Counted from the first letter of the stretch, positions 49,987 through 58,650 are shown. The stretch: DNA of 64,000 nt from CAZKWG01 sp964615375 (GCA_964615375.1 CAZTOW010000004.1:248001-312000), one strand, 5' to 3'. Program-made: numbers and translations. The notes: a model not told the origin generated them from the letters alone.

Positions 49987-50976
49987 ATGCGCGTCGCCAT
50001 CGCCCTGAACAACGTCCAGCAGGTCGAGCGGACCTGGACCACGCTGCACCTGGCCCACCGCGCGCTGGAGCAGGGCCACGCCGTCCGCTTCATCGAGCCG
50101 CGGGACTACGAGATCACCTCGCGCGGACAGCTGGTGGCGCGGGCCTACGTGGCCGACCCTCCCTCCCCGGGCCATGACGCGCTGGGCCAGGCCCTGTCCG
50201 AGCGCGCCCTCCCCCGCCGGTACACGACCCTGGAGAGCTGCGACATCCTCCTGCTGCGCGTGAACCCCCTGACCGAGGCCATGCTCAACCTGGCCCTGGT
50301 GGCCCAGGAGCTCGGGGTGATGGTGGTCAACGACCCCACGGGGATCGCGCGCACCCGCTCCAAGCTCTGGCTGGCGGGGCTCTCCGAGGTCCCACGCCCG
50401 CTCACGCTGGTCACGCAGAGCCGGGGCTCGGCGAGCCTGTTCGCGCGGAACCTGGACGTGCCCGTCGTGGTCAAGCCGTCTACCAGCAGCGGCGGGCGGG
50501 CCGTCTCGCTGGTCCCCCCCGAGCGCCTGGACCTGCTGGAGGCCGCGATGGATCAGGCGCAGAGCGCGGACTCGGGGCCGGTGGTCGTGCAGGCCTACAT
50601 CGGCGCCGCCAGCGAGGGCGAGAAGCGGCTCGTGTGGATGGACGGCGACATCCTGGGCGGCTACCTGCGCCGCCGCTCCGAGGGCGAATTCCGACACAAC
50701 CTGCGCTGCGGCTCCACCCCGCTGCCCTGCGAGATCACCGCGGCGGACCGCGCGCTCGGTGAGGCCCTCACCCCCCATCTGCGTCGAAACGGGATACGAA
50801 TCGCCGGCCTCGACGTGATAGGTGACCTGCTCGTCGAGGTGAACACGCTGAACCCCGGCGGCGTCCACTACGCTGAGCTGCTCTCCGGCTCCCCCGCGAC
50901 CGCGGGCGTCGGCCACGAGATCATCCGACGTCTGGGCATGATCCGCTCGAACCCCCGCGAGGCAAGCAGCGCATGA
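49987..50976 (+). CDS. ATP-grasp ligase (glutathione synthetase-like)
   Basis: A 329-residue ATP-grasp enzyme of GshB/RimK style. The N-terminal domain reads MRVAIALNNVQQVERTWTTLHLAHRALEQGHAVRF. The ATP-binding core includes VVVKPSTSSGGRAVSLV, VVVQAYIGAASEGEKRLVWMDGDILGGYLRR and a metal-binding DLLVEVNTLNPGGVHY. It would couple ATP hydrolysis to formation of an amide bond, possibly a peptide or glutathione-like compound; the substrate is not clear and the protein need not make glutathione. It lies 19 nt after the membrane protein and overlaps the pentapeptide gene by 4 nt. Confidence 0.82.
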   Translation: MRVAIALNNVQQVERTWTTLHLAHRALEQGHAVRFIEPRDYEITSRGQLVARAYVADPPSPGHDALGQALSERALPRRYTTLESCDILLLRVNPLTEAMLNLALVAQELGVMVVNDPTGIARTRSKLWLAGLSEVPRPLTLVTQSRGSASLFARNLDVPVVVKPSTSSGGRAVSLVPPERLDLLEAAMDQAQSADSGPVVVQAYIGAASEGEKRLVWMDGDILGGYLRRRSEGEFRHNLRCGSTPLPCEITAADRALGEALTPHLRRNGIRIAGLDVIGDLLVEVNTLNPGGVHYAELLSGSPATAGVGHEIIRRLGMIRSNPREASSA

Positions 50977-51428
50977 GCAGGAAGGCTCCCCATCTGGACA
51001 ACGACGATCTCGGCGGGTCGCCCGAGACGCTCACCCGCAAGCAGGTGGTCGAGGCGCTGCGCAAGGGCCAGCCGCTGACCGAGGCCGACATGCGGGGCAC
51101 CGACCTGTCCGGCCTGTGCTTCGACAACGCCGACCTGCGGAACGCGAAGCTGGCGGACGCGAACCTGAACAACGCGACCTTCCGCAACGCCAACCTCTCC
51201 GGCGCCAGCCTCTGGCACGCCAGCCTCAAGGACGCCGTGATGGACGGGGCGAACCTGGAGGAGGCGGACCTGGACTTCGCCAACCTCGACGGCGTCACCC
51301 TGCGGGGGGCCAAGATCAAGAAGGCCATCTTCCCGCTCAAGCGCCTGTCCGTGGATGACCTGCGCGAGGCCGTGCGCACCGGGCGGCGGCTGTCGATGGA
51401 GGGGACGCCCCTGGAAGACGACGAGTAG
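50973..51428 (+). CDS. Pentapeptide-repeat protein
   Basis: A 151-residue protein. Residues ~35-110 consist of pentapeptide repeats of A(D/N)LXX type (TDLSGLCFDNADLRNAKLADANLNNA...), forming a short right-handed beta-helix of about three to four coils. Flanking N- and C-terminal segments are helical and charged. It overlaps the ATP-grasp gene (ATGA). In other bacteria such proteins act as DNA mimics or scaffolds, but many are of unknown function. It lies 5 nt upstream of the sigma-factor gene, so it may be part of the same transcript. Confidence 0.88.
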   Translation: MSRKAPHLDNDDLGGSPETLTRKQVVEALRKGQPLTEADMRGTDLSGLCFDNADLRNAKLADANLNNATFRNANLSGASLWHASLKDAVMDGANLEEADLDFANLDGVTLRGAKIKKAIFPLKRLSVDDLREAVRTGRRLSMEGTPLEDDE

Positions 51429-51433
51429 CGCGG

Positions 51434-52042
51434 ATGTTCCTCGCCCTCTTCGCCGCGACGGACGAGGAGCTGGTGCGCCGCTTCAAGGGCGGGGACCGCA
51501 ACGCATTCTCCGATCTGGTCCAGCGCTACCAGGATCGCGTGTTCACGCTCTGCCTGCGCTGGCTCGGGGACCGGGAGGCGGCCGAGGAGACCACCCAGGA
51601 CGTCTTCCTGGCCTTGTACCGCTCCCTTCACGAGTTCCGCGGCGACTCGCAGCTGTCTACCTGGATCTTCCGGGTCGCGACGAACCACTGCAAGAACCGG
51701 CGCATGTACCGGTTCCGGCGCGCCCACGACCGGCACGAGCCCCTGGAGGGCCCGGAGACGGACGACGCGCCCCCTCGTCAAATTCCTGACGCGGGACCGG
51801 GAACCGACGCGCGCCTGCACAGGTCTGAAGCAGAGGAGATCCTGAACCGGGGGCTCGCTCAGCTCGACGAGACCCACCGCAGCATCCTCGTGCTGCGCGA
51901 CGTCGAGGATCTTTCGTACGAGGAGATCGCTGACATCCTCTCCCTTCCGCGGGGTACAGTAAAGAGCAGGCTGCACCGGGCGCGCGCCGAGCTGGCGCGG
52001 GTCCTGGGTCGCTGGCTCGGCCCCGGAGACGTGCTCGACTAG
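51434..52042 (+). CDS. ECF-type RNA polymerase sigma factor
   Basis: A 202-residue group 4 sigma factor. Region 2 spans ~8-80 (ELVRRFKGGDRNAFSDLVQRYQDRVFTLCLRWLGDREAAEETTQDVFLALY, then LSTWIFRVATNHCKNRRM, the -10 recognition part). Region 4 spans ~140-195 (LDETHRSILVLRDVEDLSYEEIADILSLPRGTVKSRLHRARAEL). The linker is long and acidic/Pro-rich. It is followed after 12 nt by a probable membrane anti-sigma gene, which would hold it until an envelope signal. The targets are unknown, and no clear ECF promoter is visible upstream. Confidence 0.93.
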   Translation: MFLALFAATDEELVRRFKGGDRNAFSDLVQRYQDRVFTLCLRWLGDREAAEETTQDVFLALYRSLHEFRGDSQLSTWIFRVATNHCKNRRMYRFRRAHDRHEPLEGPETDDAPPRQIPDAGPGTDARLHRSEAEEILNRGLAQLDETHRSILVLRDVEDLSYEEIADILSLPRGTVKSRLHRARAELARVLGRWLGPGDVLD

Positions 52043-52054
52043 GGACCACCACCC

Positions 52055-53014
52055 ATGGACGCCTTCTTCGCCAGAAACCGCCTCTCGGCCTACCTGGACG
52101 GCTCGCTCAGCGAGAGCGAGGCCAGCGAGGTCGAGGACGCGCTGCAGAGCGACCCCGACCTGCGCGCGGACTTCGAGGCCATGAAGCGCGCGGTCGGGCT
52201 GCTGCGCGATGTGGGGCCCGTGCGCGCCCCGCCCGACCTGCACGCGAAGATCATGGCCCGCGTCGCCAGCGAGCCCGCCCCCGGCGGGACCCTCCACTGG
52301 CTGCGCCGCCCCCTCCAGCGCCTCCCGATGGAGGGCCTCGCGCTCGCCGCCGCCGCGCTGCTGGTCGTGCTGGCCATCCAGTGGAAGCCCGACGAGCCCA
52401 GGCCTACGCCCCCGCCCGAGGCCGAGGCGGTGGCCAGCGTCAACGACGCTCCACAGCAGCCGGCGCCCACCCCGACCACGAGCCCCTCGCCCGTCCCCGA
52501 CTCCGGCGCGCAGAAGTCGCTGAGCCTCGGCCGCACGCTCCCCGTCCCCACCAAGGGGGCCCCGACCCCGGACACGCGCGCGACGACCGCGCCCGACGAG
52601 CCCTATGTCCCCGAGTGGGAGCGCCAGGGCAGCGGCAGCGAGCCCTCCGACGACATGGTGGAGGGCTCCGTGGGGCTGGAGGACGCGCTCACCCGCGGCG
52701 TGGACCAGCGCACCGCCATCTACTACCGGCTCACCACCGTGGACCCGGCGGCCCTCGAGGCCCTCGCCGAGATCGCCGAGCGCGTGGGCGGGCGCATGCT
52801 CGACGCGCAGGGCCAGATCAGCACGACCGCCGGGACGCTCAGCGACGAGGACAACCTGAGCACGGTCTCGCTGGTCATCCCGCCGGGGAGCCTGAGCGAG
52901 GTCAACGGCGCGCTCAAGCAGCTCGGCGCCCAGACCAGCACCCCGCCCGCCTCGGGCCCCCTGCACCCGGCGGACCAGGTCGTCATCGTGCTGGACGTGC
53001 TCTACAAGCCCTGA
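52055..53014 (+). CDS. Probable transmembrane anti-sigma factor
   Basis: A 319-residue membrane protein. The cytoplasmic N-terminal ~75 residues (RLSAYLDGSLSESEASEVEDALQSDPDLRADFEAMKR) match the anti-sigma fold of zf-HC2 proteins but lack the zinc-binding His/Cys. A transmembrane helix lies at ~93-109 (GLALAAAALLVVLAIQW). A Pro-rich linker leads to a periplasmic domain (~210-319: ALTRGVDQRTAIYYRLTTVDPAALEALAEIAERVGGRML) resembling DUF4349-type sensor domains. Its place after the ECF gene supports the assignment. It starts at ATG 52055. Confidence 0.8.
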   Translation: MDAFFARNRLSAYLDGSLSESEASEVEDALQSDPDLRADFEAMKRAVGLLRDVGPVRAPPDLHAKIMARVASEPAPGGTLHWLRRPLQRLPMEGLALAAAALLVVLAIQWKPDEPRPTPPPEAEAVASVNDAPQQPAPTPTTSPSPVPDSGAQKSLSLGRTLPVPTKGAPTPDTRATTAPDEPYVPEWERQGSGSEPSDDMVEGSVGLEDALTRGVDQRTAIYYRLTTVDPAALEALAEIAERVGGRMLDAQGQISTTAGTLSDEDNLSTVSLVIPPGSLSEVNGALKQLGAQTSTPPASGPLHPADQVVIVLDVLYKP

Positions 53015-53044
53015 CCGTCGACCACTGTCGGTCGACCGTCGACC
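53014..53044 (+). repeat. Short direct and inverted repeats before radC
   Basis: The 10-mer ACCGTCGACC occurs at 53014-53023 and 53035-53044, 21 bp apart (two helical turns). Between them GTCGACC-N6-GGTCGAC (53017-53023, 53030-53036) is a perfect inverted repeat. There is no T-tract, so an operator is likelier than a terminator. Confidence 0.45.
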
Positions 53045-53111
53045 TCGGGCGCGCTCGAAGGCTCGTTTCTCACGCGCACGAATCTTGCATGCCCCTCCGC
53101 CGGGAGGTCGC

Positions 53112-53762
53112 ATGCGCCCGAGAGAACGCTACACCCTGCTCGGCCCCGAGCAGTCCACCGACGCCGAGCTGCTCGCCCTGATCCTGGGCGTGGGCGCGGC
53201 AGGAAAGAGCACCCTGGAGCTCGGACAGAGCCTGCTGGAGCGCTTCGGCGATCTGCCGGGGGTCTCGCGCGCCCCCGTCGAGGCCCTGCGACGCGTCCCC
53301 GGGGTCGGCCCGGCCCGCGCCGTCCGGCTCCACGCGGCCCTGCAGGCGGGGCGACGGGCGACCCGGGGCGCCCACCGCCCCCCCGAGCTGGTCCGCACCC
53401 CCGACCAGGCCTTCGAGATGCTGCGCCATGGCCTGGAGGACCGCGACACCGAGGAGCTGCACGCCCTCTACCTGGACCGCAAGGGCAGGGTGAGCGCGCT
53501 GATCATGCTCTCCCGCGGCAGCGAGGGCGCCACGGTGGCCGATCCCACCCAGGTCTTCCGCCCCGCCGTGCAGTGTGGGGCCCAGGCCGTCATCCTCGCG
53601 CACAACCACCCGAGCGGGGACCTGGCGCCCTCGGACGCGGATCTGATGGTGACGCGCCGGCTGCTGGCGGCGGGCCGGCTGCTGGGCATCGAGCTGACCG
53701 ACCACCTGATCATCGGCCGGGGCTGCTACGTCTCGCTGAGGAACGAGGGCCACCTCACCTGA
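53112..53762 (+). CDS. radC: RadC-family JAMM-domain protein
   Basis: A 216-residue RadC (UPF0758). A helix-hairpin-helix (VPGVGPARA, 62-70) precedes the MPN+/JAMM domain, which has a complete metal motif: Glu in the DTEELHAL segment (~112-118), H164 and H166 in AHNHPSGDLAPSDAD, and D177. RadC is often near repair or phase-variable regions, and its catalytic role is still unsettled. I take the ATG at 53112 (GGAGGTCGC upstream); an in-frame ATG at 53085 lacks one. Preceded by the repeats at 53014-53044. Confidence 0.92.
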   Translation: MRPRERYTLLGPEQSTDAELLALILGVGAAGKSTLELGQSLLERFGDLPGVSRAPVEALRRVPGVGPARAVRLHAALQAGRRATRGAHRPPELVRTPDQAFEMLRHGLEDRDTEELHALYLDRKGRVSALIMLSRGSEGATVADPTQVFRPAVQCGAQAVILAHNHPSGDLAPSDADLMVTRRLLAAGRLLGIELTDHLIIGRGCYVSLRNEGHLT

Positions 53763-53805
53763 GCGCGGCGCGCGCGCGACGTATCCTCGTGCGCCGGGAG
53801 GGCCC

Positions 53806-54894
53806 TTGCCCACGCTGCTCTACGCGCCGGACTCCTACGGCGGCTTCCTGTCGGCCCCCGCCGCCTGCGCCGTGCTGCGCCGCCGGCTGGGCTGGGGGCC
53901 GGATCGCCTGCTGCTGCACCCCATGGCCGACGGGGGGGAGGGCCTGCTGCTGTCGCTGGCCTGGCACATCCCCCTGCGCATCCGGGCGACCCAGGTGCTG
54001 GGGCCTTACGGCGAGAGCGCGGTGGCGGAGTGGGGCTTCACCGAGGGGCTGGCGGTGCTGGAGGCCGCGCAGGCGGTCGGGCTGCAGCTCACCGGGCAGC
54101 GGGCGCCGCTCGCGGCCACCAGCCACGGGCTGGGCGAGCTCATCCGGGTGGTGGCGGCGGAGCGCGAGGAGCCCCTGTGGATCGGGCTCGGCGGGAGCGC
54201 CACGGTGGACGGCGGGATCGGGCTGGCCGCGGCCCTCGGGCTCACCCTGGAGGACGGCCAGGGTCACCGGCTGGCGCCCCCGCTGGTGGCGGCCGATCTC
54301 GCCCGGGTGAGGCGGATTCATGGGGACCGGCCGCTCGCGGGCCGGGAGATGCGGGTGGGGGTGGACGTGCGCACGCCGCTCCTGGAGGCCCCGGCGCGCT
54401 TCGGCCCGCAGAAGGGGCTGAGGCACGAGGAGGCGGCGCCGCTGGCGGACTTTCTCGGGCAGTGGGCGGACATCCTGGACGCCTGGCGGGCCGGGCAGGG
54501 CCTCCCCGAGCTCTCGCGGGAGCTGTGGGGCGGCGGGGCGGCGGGCGGGCTCGGCTACGGGCTCCGGGCCCTGCTGGACGCGCCGGTGGAGCTGGGCGCG
54601 CGGGTCTTCGCCGAGGTGAGCGGGCTCGACCGGGCGCTGGACGCGGCCGGGCTCGTGGTGCTGGGCGAGGGGCGGCTGGACCCGAGCTCGTTCGAGGGGA
54701 AGGTGGGGGGCGAGGTGCTCTCCCGGGCGCGGGCGCGCGGGCTCCCCGTGGCGGCGCTGGTGGGGGCGGTGCGCGGGGCCCCGGGCGCGCCGAGAGGGCC
54801 GGATCGGGTCTTCGCCGCGGGTGAGGTGCCCAGCCGCGCCGCCGCCTTCGTCACCGCAATCGACGCGCTGGGGGCCTGGGCTCAGGGCCTCTGA
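53806..54894 (+). CDS. Glycerate kinase (GlxK/GK1 family)
   Basis: A 362-residue glycerate kinase, phosphorylating D-glycerate (to 2- or 3-phosphoglycerate). Family marks are MADGGEG (~40-46), GLGGSATVDGGIG (~126-138), a GGGAAGGLGYGLRALLDA stretch and VVLGEGRLDPSSFEGKVGGEV near the end. TTG at 53806 has GGGAGGG upstream; no better start is evident. Its last 44 nt overlap the convergent K+ channel gene. Glycerate usually arises from glyoxylate or serine metabolism; no such genes are adjacent. Confidence 0.9.
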   Translation: MPTLLYAPDSYGGFLSAPAACAVLRRRLGWGPDRLLLHPMADGGEGLLLSLAWHIPLRIRATQVLGPYGESAVAEWGFTEGLAVLEAAQAVGLQLTGQRAPLAATSHGLGELIRVVAAEREEPLWIGLGGSATVDGGIGLAAALGLTLEDGQGHRLAPPLVAADLARVRRIHGDRPLAGREMRVGVDVRTPLLEAPARFGPQKGLRHEEAAPLADFLGQWADILDAWRAGQGLPELSRELWGGGAAGGLGYGLRALLDAPVELGARVFAEVSGLDRALDAAGLVVLGEGRLDPSSFEGKVGGEVLSRARARGLPVAALVGAVRGAPGAPRGPDRVFAAGEVPSRAAAFVTAIDALGAWAQGL

Positions 54895-55891
54895 GGCCCT
54901 CGATGCTCTGGCCGAGGGTGGTCACGCCCTCCGGCTTGCCCACCACGATCACGACGTCGTTGACCTGGAGCGTGTCTTCGGCGCCGGGCACGGCCACGAA
55001 GGTCCCGTCGGCGCGCCGGATGGCGACCACGCTGACGTTGTGGACCTCGCGGATGCGCAGCTCGCGGCAGGTCTTCCCGGCGACCTCGCTCCCCTGGGGC
55101 ACGAGGAACTCCTCCAGGATGATGTCCTCGTGCGCGGACAGCGTGGCGAGATCCAGGAAGTGTGAGGCGTTGGGGCGCAGCAGCCCGTGGGCCATGCGCC
55201 AGCCGCCGATGCCGTAGGGGCTCACCACCGCGTCCGCCCCGGCGCGACGGGCCTTGGCCAGCTCCGCGGTGGTCTCGGCCCGGGTCACGATGTAGGCCTG
55301 CGGGTTGAGCTGACGCGCCGAGAGGGTGGCGAAGATGCTCTCCGCGCCCATCCCCGCCGCCACCGCCACGCCCCGGGCCTTGAGGATGCCCGCGCTGCGC
55401 AGCACCTCGTCGTCCGAGCCGTCGCCCGGGACCACCGGCACCTTCAGGTGCTCCTCAGCCTCGGCGATCTTGGCCGGGTCGCGCTCGATGACGCAGAAGG
55501 GCACGCCCGCGTCCCGCAGCTCCATCGCCACCGCGCGCCCCAGCCTCCCGAAGCCGATCACGATGAAGTGGTCGTTCAAACGTTCCATCTGCCGAAGCCT
55601 CCTGCGCCGCCGGACCTGGGCGACCAGCTCGCCCTCCAGCAGCGCCCGGGTGAACGCCGAGATCGCGTAGGCCCCGATGCTGACCCCGCAGACGATCAGG
55701 CCGATGGTGAAGACCCGCCCCGCCGGGCTGAGCGGGTGGATCTCCCCGAAGCCGATGGTGGTGAGCGTGATCAGCACCATCCACAGGGAGTCGAGCAGGC
55801 TCCACCGCTCGATCCACATGTAGCCGATGGTCCCCGCAACCAGGACCAGCAGCAGCGCGGCGAGCGAGGTGGCGACCGGCCTCTGCAGCAA
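54851..55891 (-). CDS. Two-TM potassium channel with RCK domains
   Basis: A ~346-residue K+ channel. Two transmembrane helices flank a pore helix whose filter reads TTIGFGE (44-50), a variant of TVGYGD. A basic linker leads to a TrkA-N (RCK) Rossmann domain with GFGRLG (113-118) and Asp/Glu ligand residues, then a TrkA-C domain (LRIREVHNVSVVAIRRADG). It should be a ligand-gated (NAD, Ca2+ or nucleotide) channel. The start is uncertain; TTG at 55891 follows a GGGGAG site and gives a normal first helix. It is 26 nt downstream of the ferredoxin gene. Confidence 0.85.
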   Translation of the reverse strand: MLQRPVATSLAALLLVLVAGTIGYMWIERWSLLDSLWMVLITLTTIGFGEIHPLSPAGRVFTIGLIVCGVSIGAYAISAFTRALLEGELVAQVRRRRRLRQMERLNDHFIVIGFGRLGRAVAMELRDAGVPFCVIERDPAKIAEAEEHLKVPVVPGDGSDDEVLRSAGILKARGVAVAAGMGAESIFATLSARQLNPQAYIVTRAETTAELAKARRAGADAVVSPYGIGGWRMAHGLLRPNASHFLDLATLSAHEDIILEEFLVPQGSEVAGKTCRELRIREVHNVSVVAIRRADGTFVAVPGAEDTLQVNDVVIVVGKPEGVTTLGQSIEGLRGPEPRPPARRLR

Positions 55892-55917
55892 GCTCTCCCC
55901 CGAGGAGGAATCTATCC

Positions 55918-56322
55918 TCAGTGGCCCTCGGAGACCTCGTTGCGCTTCCAGCTCGGGATCTCGATCTCGACGTCCTCCGACCCGTCGGGCACGCACTGGC
56001 AGGCCAGGCGCGAGTCCGCCCCCAGGGCTGGGGCGAAGTCGAGCATGTCCTCCTCCTCCTCCACCGGGGGCGGCGCGGTGTCCCCGCCGCGCTTGACGTA
56101 GACGTGGCAGGTCGAGCAGGCCACGACGCCGCCGCAGGAGTGGTCGATCTCCACCCCGTGCGCGAGCAGCGTCCCGAGCACGCTCCCCAGCTGGCCGTCA
56201 TAGCCGGCGGGGAGGCGTTCGGGGTCCACCAGGAAGATCTCGCCCGTGTTGCGGAGCGTGAGCTTGTATGCGCGCTTGGGGGGCGGCGGCGCGCCATCGT
56301 CGATGAAGGGGTTCTTTCCCAC
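55918..56322 (-). CDS. [2Fe-2S] ferredoxin (adrenodoxin/Isc type)
   Basis: A 134-residue ferredoxin. Cysteines fit the C-x5-C-x2-C pattern (C63, C69, C72 in HSCGGVVACSTC), and the fourth is C108 or C110 in ACQC about 36 residues on, the adrenodoxin/Isc spacing. DFAPALGADSRLACQC matches the family's 'L..a.g....SRLaCQ'. It has an N-terminal extension of ~20 residues rich in Pro and an acidic insert before the last Cys. GTG at 56322 with GGAGAG. It is followed by the K+ channel gene. Redox partner unknown. Confidence 0.9.
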   Translation of the reverse strand: MGKNPFIDDGAPPPPKRAYKLTLRNTGEIFLVDPERLPAGYDGQLGSVLGTLLAHGVEIDHSCGGVVACSTCHVYVKRGGDTAPPPVEEEEDMLDFAPALGADSRLACQCVPDGSEDVEIEIPSWKRNEVSEGH

Positions 56323-56377
56323 CGGGCTCTCCAGAGCGCACAACGTAGCCCAGCAGGATCGCCGCGCCAGTCCGGGC

Positions 56378-58171
56378 TCAGCCCGGCGGGCCGCGCCCGA
56401 TGTTCCGCGCCAGCGGCGGCTTGCAGACCTCCGGGATCTCCCCTCCCCCACCCTCGGGGATGGCCCAGCCGGCCAGGCGGTCGTTGTTGATCCGGGGCGG
56501 CCCGAGCAGGGCCTCGATCCCGCTCTGGACCGTCTCCACATAGGCGAGCGGGATCCGTCGCTTCTGGAGGACGACGGCGCCGAAGCCCGCGGCCCTCAGG
56601 CGCGCCACCTCCGAGCTGCTGCAGACGTCCTGGATGGGCTGCATCCCGATGGCGACGCTCGTGGCCAGCACGCTGTAGTGGTAGGCCTCCGACAGCGTGG
56701 GCGAGGGCACCTCGCTGGTGGGGCGCTCGTGCTGGAGCTGCCAGAGCAGCGAGAAGTCCTCCCACACGGCGTACTCGGGGAGCTGATCGTTGTCGACCGG
56801 CAGCTCCAGGATCGCGCCGTCGGGCAGGTCGGCGAGGGCGTCGGCCTCGTCCTGGGGGATGCGCAGGTCGAAGGCCGGCTCCGTGTGCGGGGGAGCCCAG
56901 GTAGTGTGGTCCAGCACGATCCCGCCGGCCAGGACGCCGATGATCAGGAGGTGCTGACGCGGGCGCCGTCGCCCCGTGATCGCCACGCCCCAGGCCGCCG
57001 CCACGCCCAGGGGGGCGCCGAGCAGACAGGCGATGCGCGGCCAGTTCTGGATGGCGTTGATCTGCGGGAGGGCGGCCTGCAGCCAGGCCACGGGCGCGTA
57101 CCCGCGCCACACCCAGCCGGTGGGCCCGGCGATCTGGATCTCCGGCCCCAGCGCCAGCAACACCACGGCGAGCGCCAGCAGGGCCCAGGGCAGCGGGCGC
57201 CGCCCGAAGCGCCAGAGGGCCGCGAGGATCAGCAGCGGCGCGATGGTCCCGGGGTAGGGCGCGGCCTCCAGCCCGCCGCCCACCGCGTACTGGGTGAGGA
57301 AGCGGGTGAGGTTCTGGAGCGGCATGACCAGCACGACCGGCATGTTGTGACCGGGCTCGAGCCGGGAGAGCCACCAGGGGTCCAGCCACAGCACCGCGCC
57401 CAGGAAGGGCAGCGTGAGCAGCACGCTGGGGACGGCGACCTGGGCCAGGCGCCGCAGGCGCTCGCGCGGGTCGGCGAGCTGGCGCGCGAAGAGCAGGGAG
57501 AAGGGGATCTCCAGCGCCGCCACCCACAGGGCGAGGGTCCAGCCGGAGTGGGCCAGCCCGACCAGGGTGGCGATGGCGCCCAGCGTGTCCTGCCGCCGCC
57601 GGTCGGGCCCCAGGTGCGCGTGCAGGAAGGCGAGATGGAGCGGGAACCAGGCCCCCGCGAGGTACTCGCTGCGCCCGAGCTGGGCGCTGGCCATGAGGTA
57701 GGGGGCGGAGGCGCAGACCGCCGTGCAGATGACGGCCGCCGCTGGATCCGGCACCAGCCGCCGCGCCAGGCGCCAGCCCCCGAGCCCCGCCAGCAGCACC
57801 GTGACGAGGTGGAGCGCGTTCCAGCCCACCACGGCGCCCAGCGGACCGGCCCCGAAGAGCAGCCAGACCGGCGTGAAGACCACCAGGCTGACCGGGTCCA
57901 TGAGGTCGGAGAGGAACTGACCGGGGTGGTTCAGCTCACCCGAGCGGAAGAAGGGCCCCGAACTGAACAAATGTTCCGAGGTCGTCCAGAGCCCCCACAG
58001 GTGAGCGGGGGCCTCGGAGACGCGATCTCCGAAGGCGAGCCGACCCGGATTCGACCATACAGACCGAAGAAACAGAATCGCCGTCGAGATGGTGATCCCG
58101 ACGGCGATCTTGCGAGCGGCTCCGAGGTCTTCTCCGGTGATCTGCGCCGGCGGAGGGGTCCTCCCGGTCAC
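56378..58171 (-). CDS. Large polytopic membrane protein, GT-C-like
   Basis: A 597-residue protein with roughly eleven to thirteen hydrophobic helices (e.g. GALGVVGWNALHLVTVLL-like stretches) and a soluble C-terminal domain of ~150 residues. The layout is like YfhO/GT-C membrane proteins: an early external loop (GDRVSEAPAHLWGLW...FRSGELNHPGQFL), a large helical body, and a C-terminal beta domain with GAILELPVDNDQLPEYAV. I recognise no catalytic motif with certainty. GTG at 58171 is 18 nt downstream of tRNA-Trp and follows a GAGGA site, so it may be read from the tRNA promoter. Confidence 0.7.
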   Translation of the reverse strand: MTGRTPPPAQITGEDLGAARKIAVGITISTAILFLRSVWSNPGRLAFGDRVSEAPAHLWGLWTTSEHLFSSGPFFRSGELNHPGQFLSDLMDPVSLVVFTPVWLLFGAGPLGAVVGWNALHLVTVLLAGLGGWRLARRLVPDPAAAVICTAVCASAPYLMASAQLGRSEYLAGAWFPLHLAFLHAHLGPDRRRQDTLGAIATLVGLAHSGWTLALWVAALEIPFSLLFARQLADPRERLRRLAQVAVPSVLLTLPFLGAVLWLDPWWLSRLEPGHNMPVVLVMPLQNLTRFLTQYAVGGGLEAAPYPGTIAPLLILAALWRFGRRPLPWALLALAVVLLALGPEIQIAGPTGWVWRGYAPVAWLQAALPQINAIQNWPRIACLLGAPLGVAAAWGVAITGRRRPRQHLLIIGVLAGGIVLDHTTWAPPHTEPAFDLRIPQDEADALADLPDGAILELPVDNDQLPEYAVWEDFSLLWQLQHERPTSEVPSPTLSEAYHYSVLATSVAIGMQPIQDVCSSSEVARLRAAGFGAVVLQKRRIPLAYVETVQSGIEALLGPPRINNDRLAGWAIPEGGGGEIPEVCKPPLARNIGRGPPG

Positions 58172-58189
58172 GTCCGGTCCTCGGGGGTT

Positions 58190-58264
58190 TGGCACGGGCG
58201 GAGGGACTTGAACCCCCAACCACCTGATTTGGAATCAGGGACTCTACCATTGAGCTACGCCCGT
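58190..58264 (-). tRNA. tRNA-Trp (CCA)
   Basis: A 75-nt cloverleaf on the minus strand. Acceptor ACGGGCG pairs with CGCCCGT, anticodon stem CCTGA/TCAGG encloses loop TTCCAAA (anticodon CCA), and the T arm GGGGGTTCAAGTCCCTC is typical. Discriminator G and an encoded CCA (58190-58192) are present. Confidence 0.97.
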
Positions 58265-58274
58265 AGCGCCCGAC

Positions 58275-58303
58275 AGACTATGACGTCGGGGTCCACCCGT
58301 CAA
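58275..58303 (-). promoter_or_regulatory. Sigma-70 promoter of tRNA-Trp
   Basis: TTGACG (58298-58303, 5 of 6) and TAGTCT (58275-58280) are spaced 17 nt on the minus strand. The predicted start, about 7 nt downstream, falls a few bases before the tRNA 5' end at 58264. Confidence 0.7.
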
Positions 58304-58317
58304 CCTCATTTCGCATT

Positions 58318-58650
58318 CTAGGGCTTGGGACGCTTCGTCTCGATAAACGCGATCAGGTCCACCACATCCTGCTCGGTGAGCGCGGGGAAGCCCATCATCG
58401 CCGTGCCGGGCGCCCCGGTGCGGATGGCGGTGCGGATGCGGTCGGAGCTCATGCCGTCCCAGAACTCGGGCGCCACGAAAGAGCGGGGCGGGGGCTTCAG
58501 CGCGCGGGCGGCGGGGCCGTCACCGGCGCCGTCCTTGCCGTGGCAGGCCATGCAGTTGGCCATGTAGACCGTGCCGCCGCGGGCCGCGTCGCCCGTGGGA
58601 GCGGCCATCGCGACGCCGAGCAGGCCGAAGAAGAGGATCAGGGAGCGCAT
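58318..58650 (-). CDS. Small c-type cytochrome
   Basis: A 110-residue secreted monohaem cytochrome c. It has a signal peptide (MRSLILFFGLLGVAMAA), the haem site NCMACHG (CxxCH) and a Met in a GTAMMGFP segment that can be the distal ligand. The fold is of class I (cytochrome c551/c552 type) with a normal length. The ATG at 58650 has GAGGTG just upstream. It follows a second cytochrome gene by 82 nt. Both likely pass electrons in the periplasm. Confidence 0.9.
   Translation of the reverse strand: MRSLILFFGLLGVAMAAPTGDAARGGTVYMANCMACHGKDGAGDGPAARALKPPPRSFVAPEFWDGMSSDRIRTAIRTGAPGTAMMGFPALTEQDVVDLIAFIETKRPKP

Noticed and set aside
58188..58212. TGGCAC element resembling the -24 part of a sigma-54 promoter
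   Set aside because: It lies inside tRNA-Trp (acceptor/CCA end) and lacks a correctly spaced TTGC -12 element.
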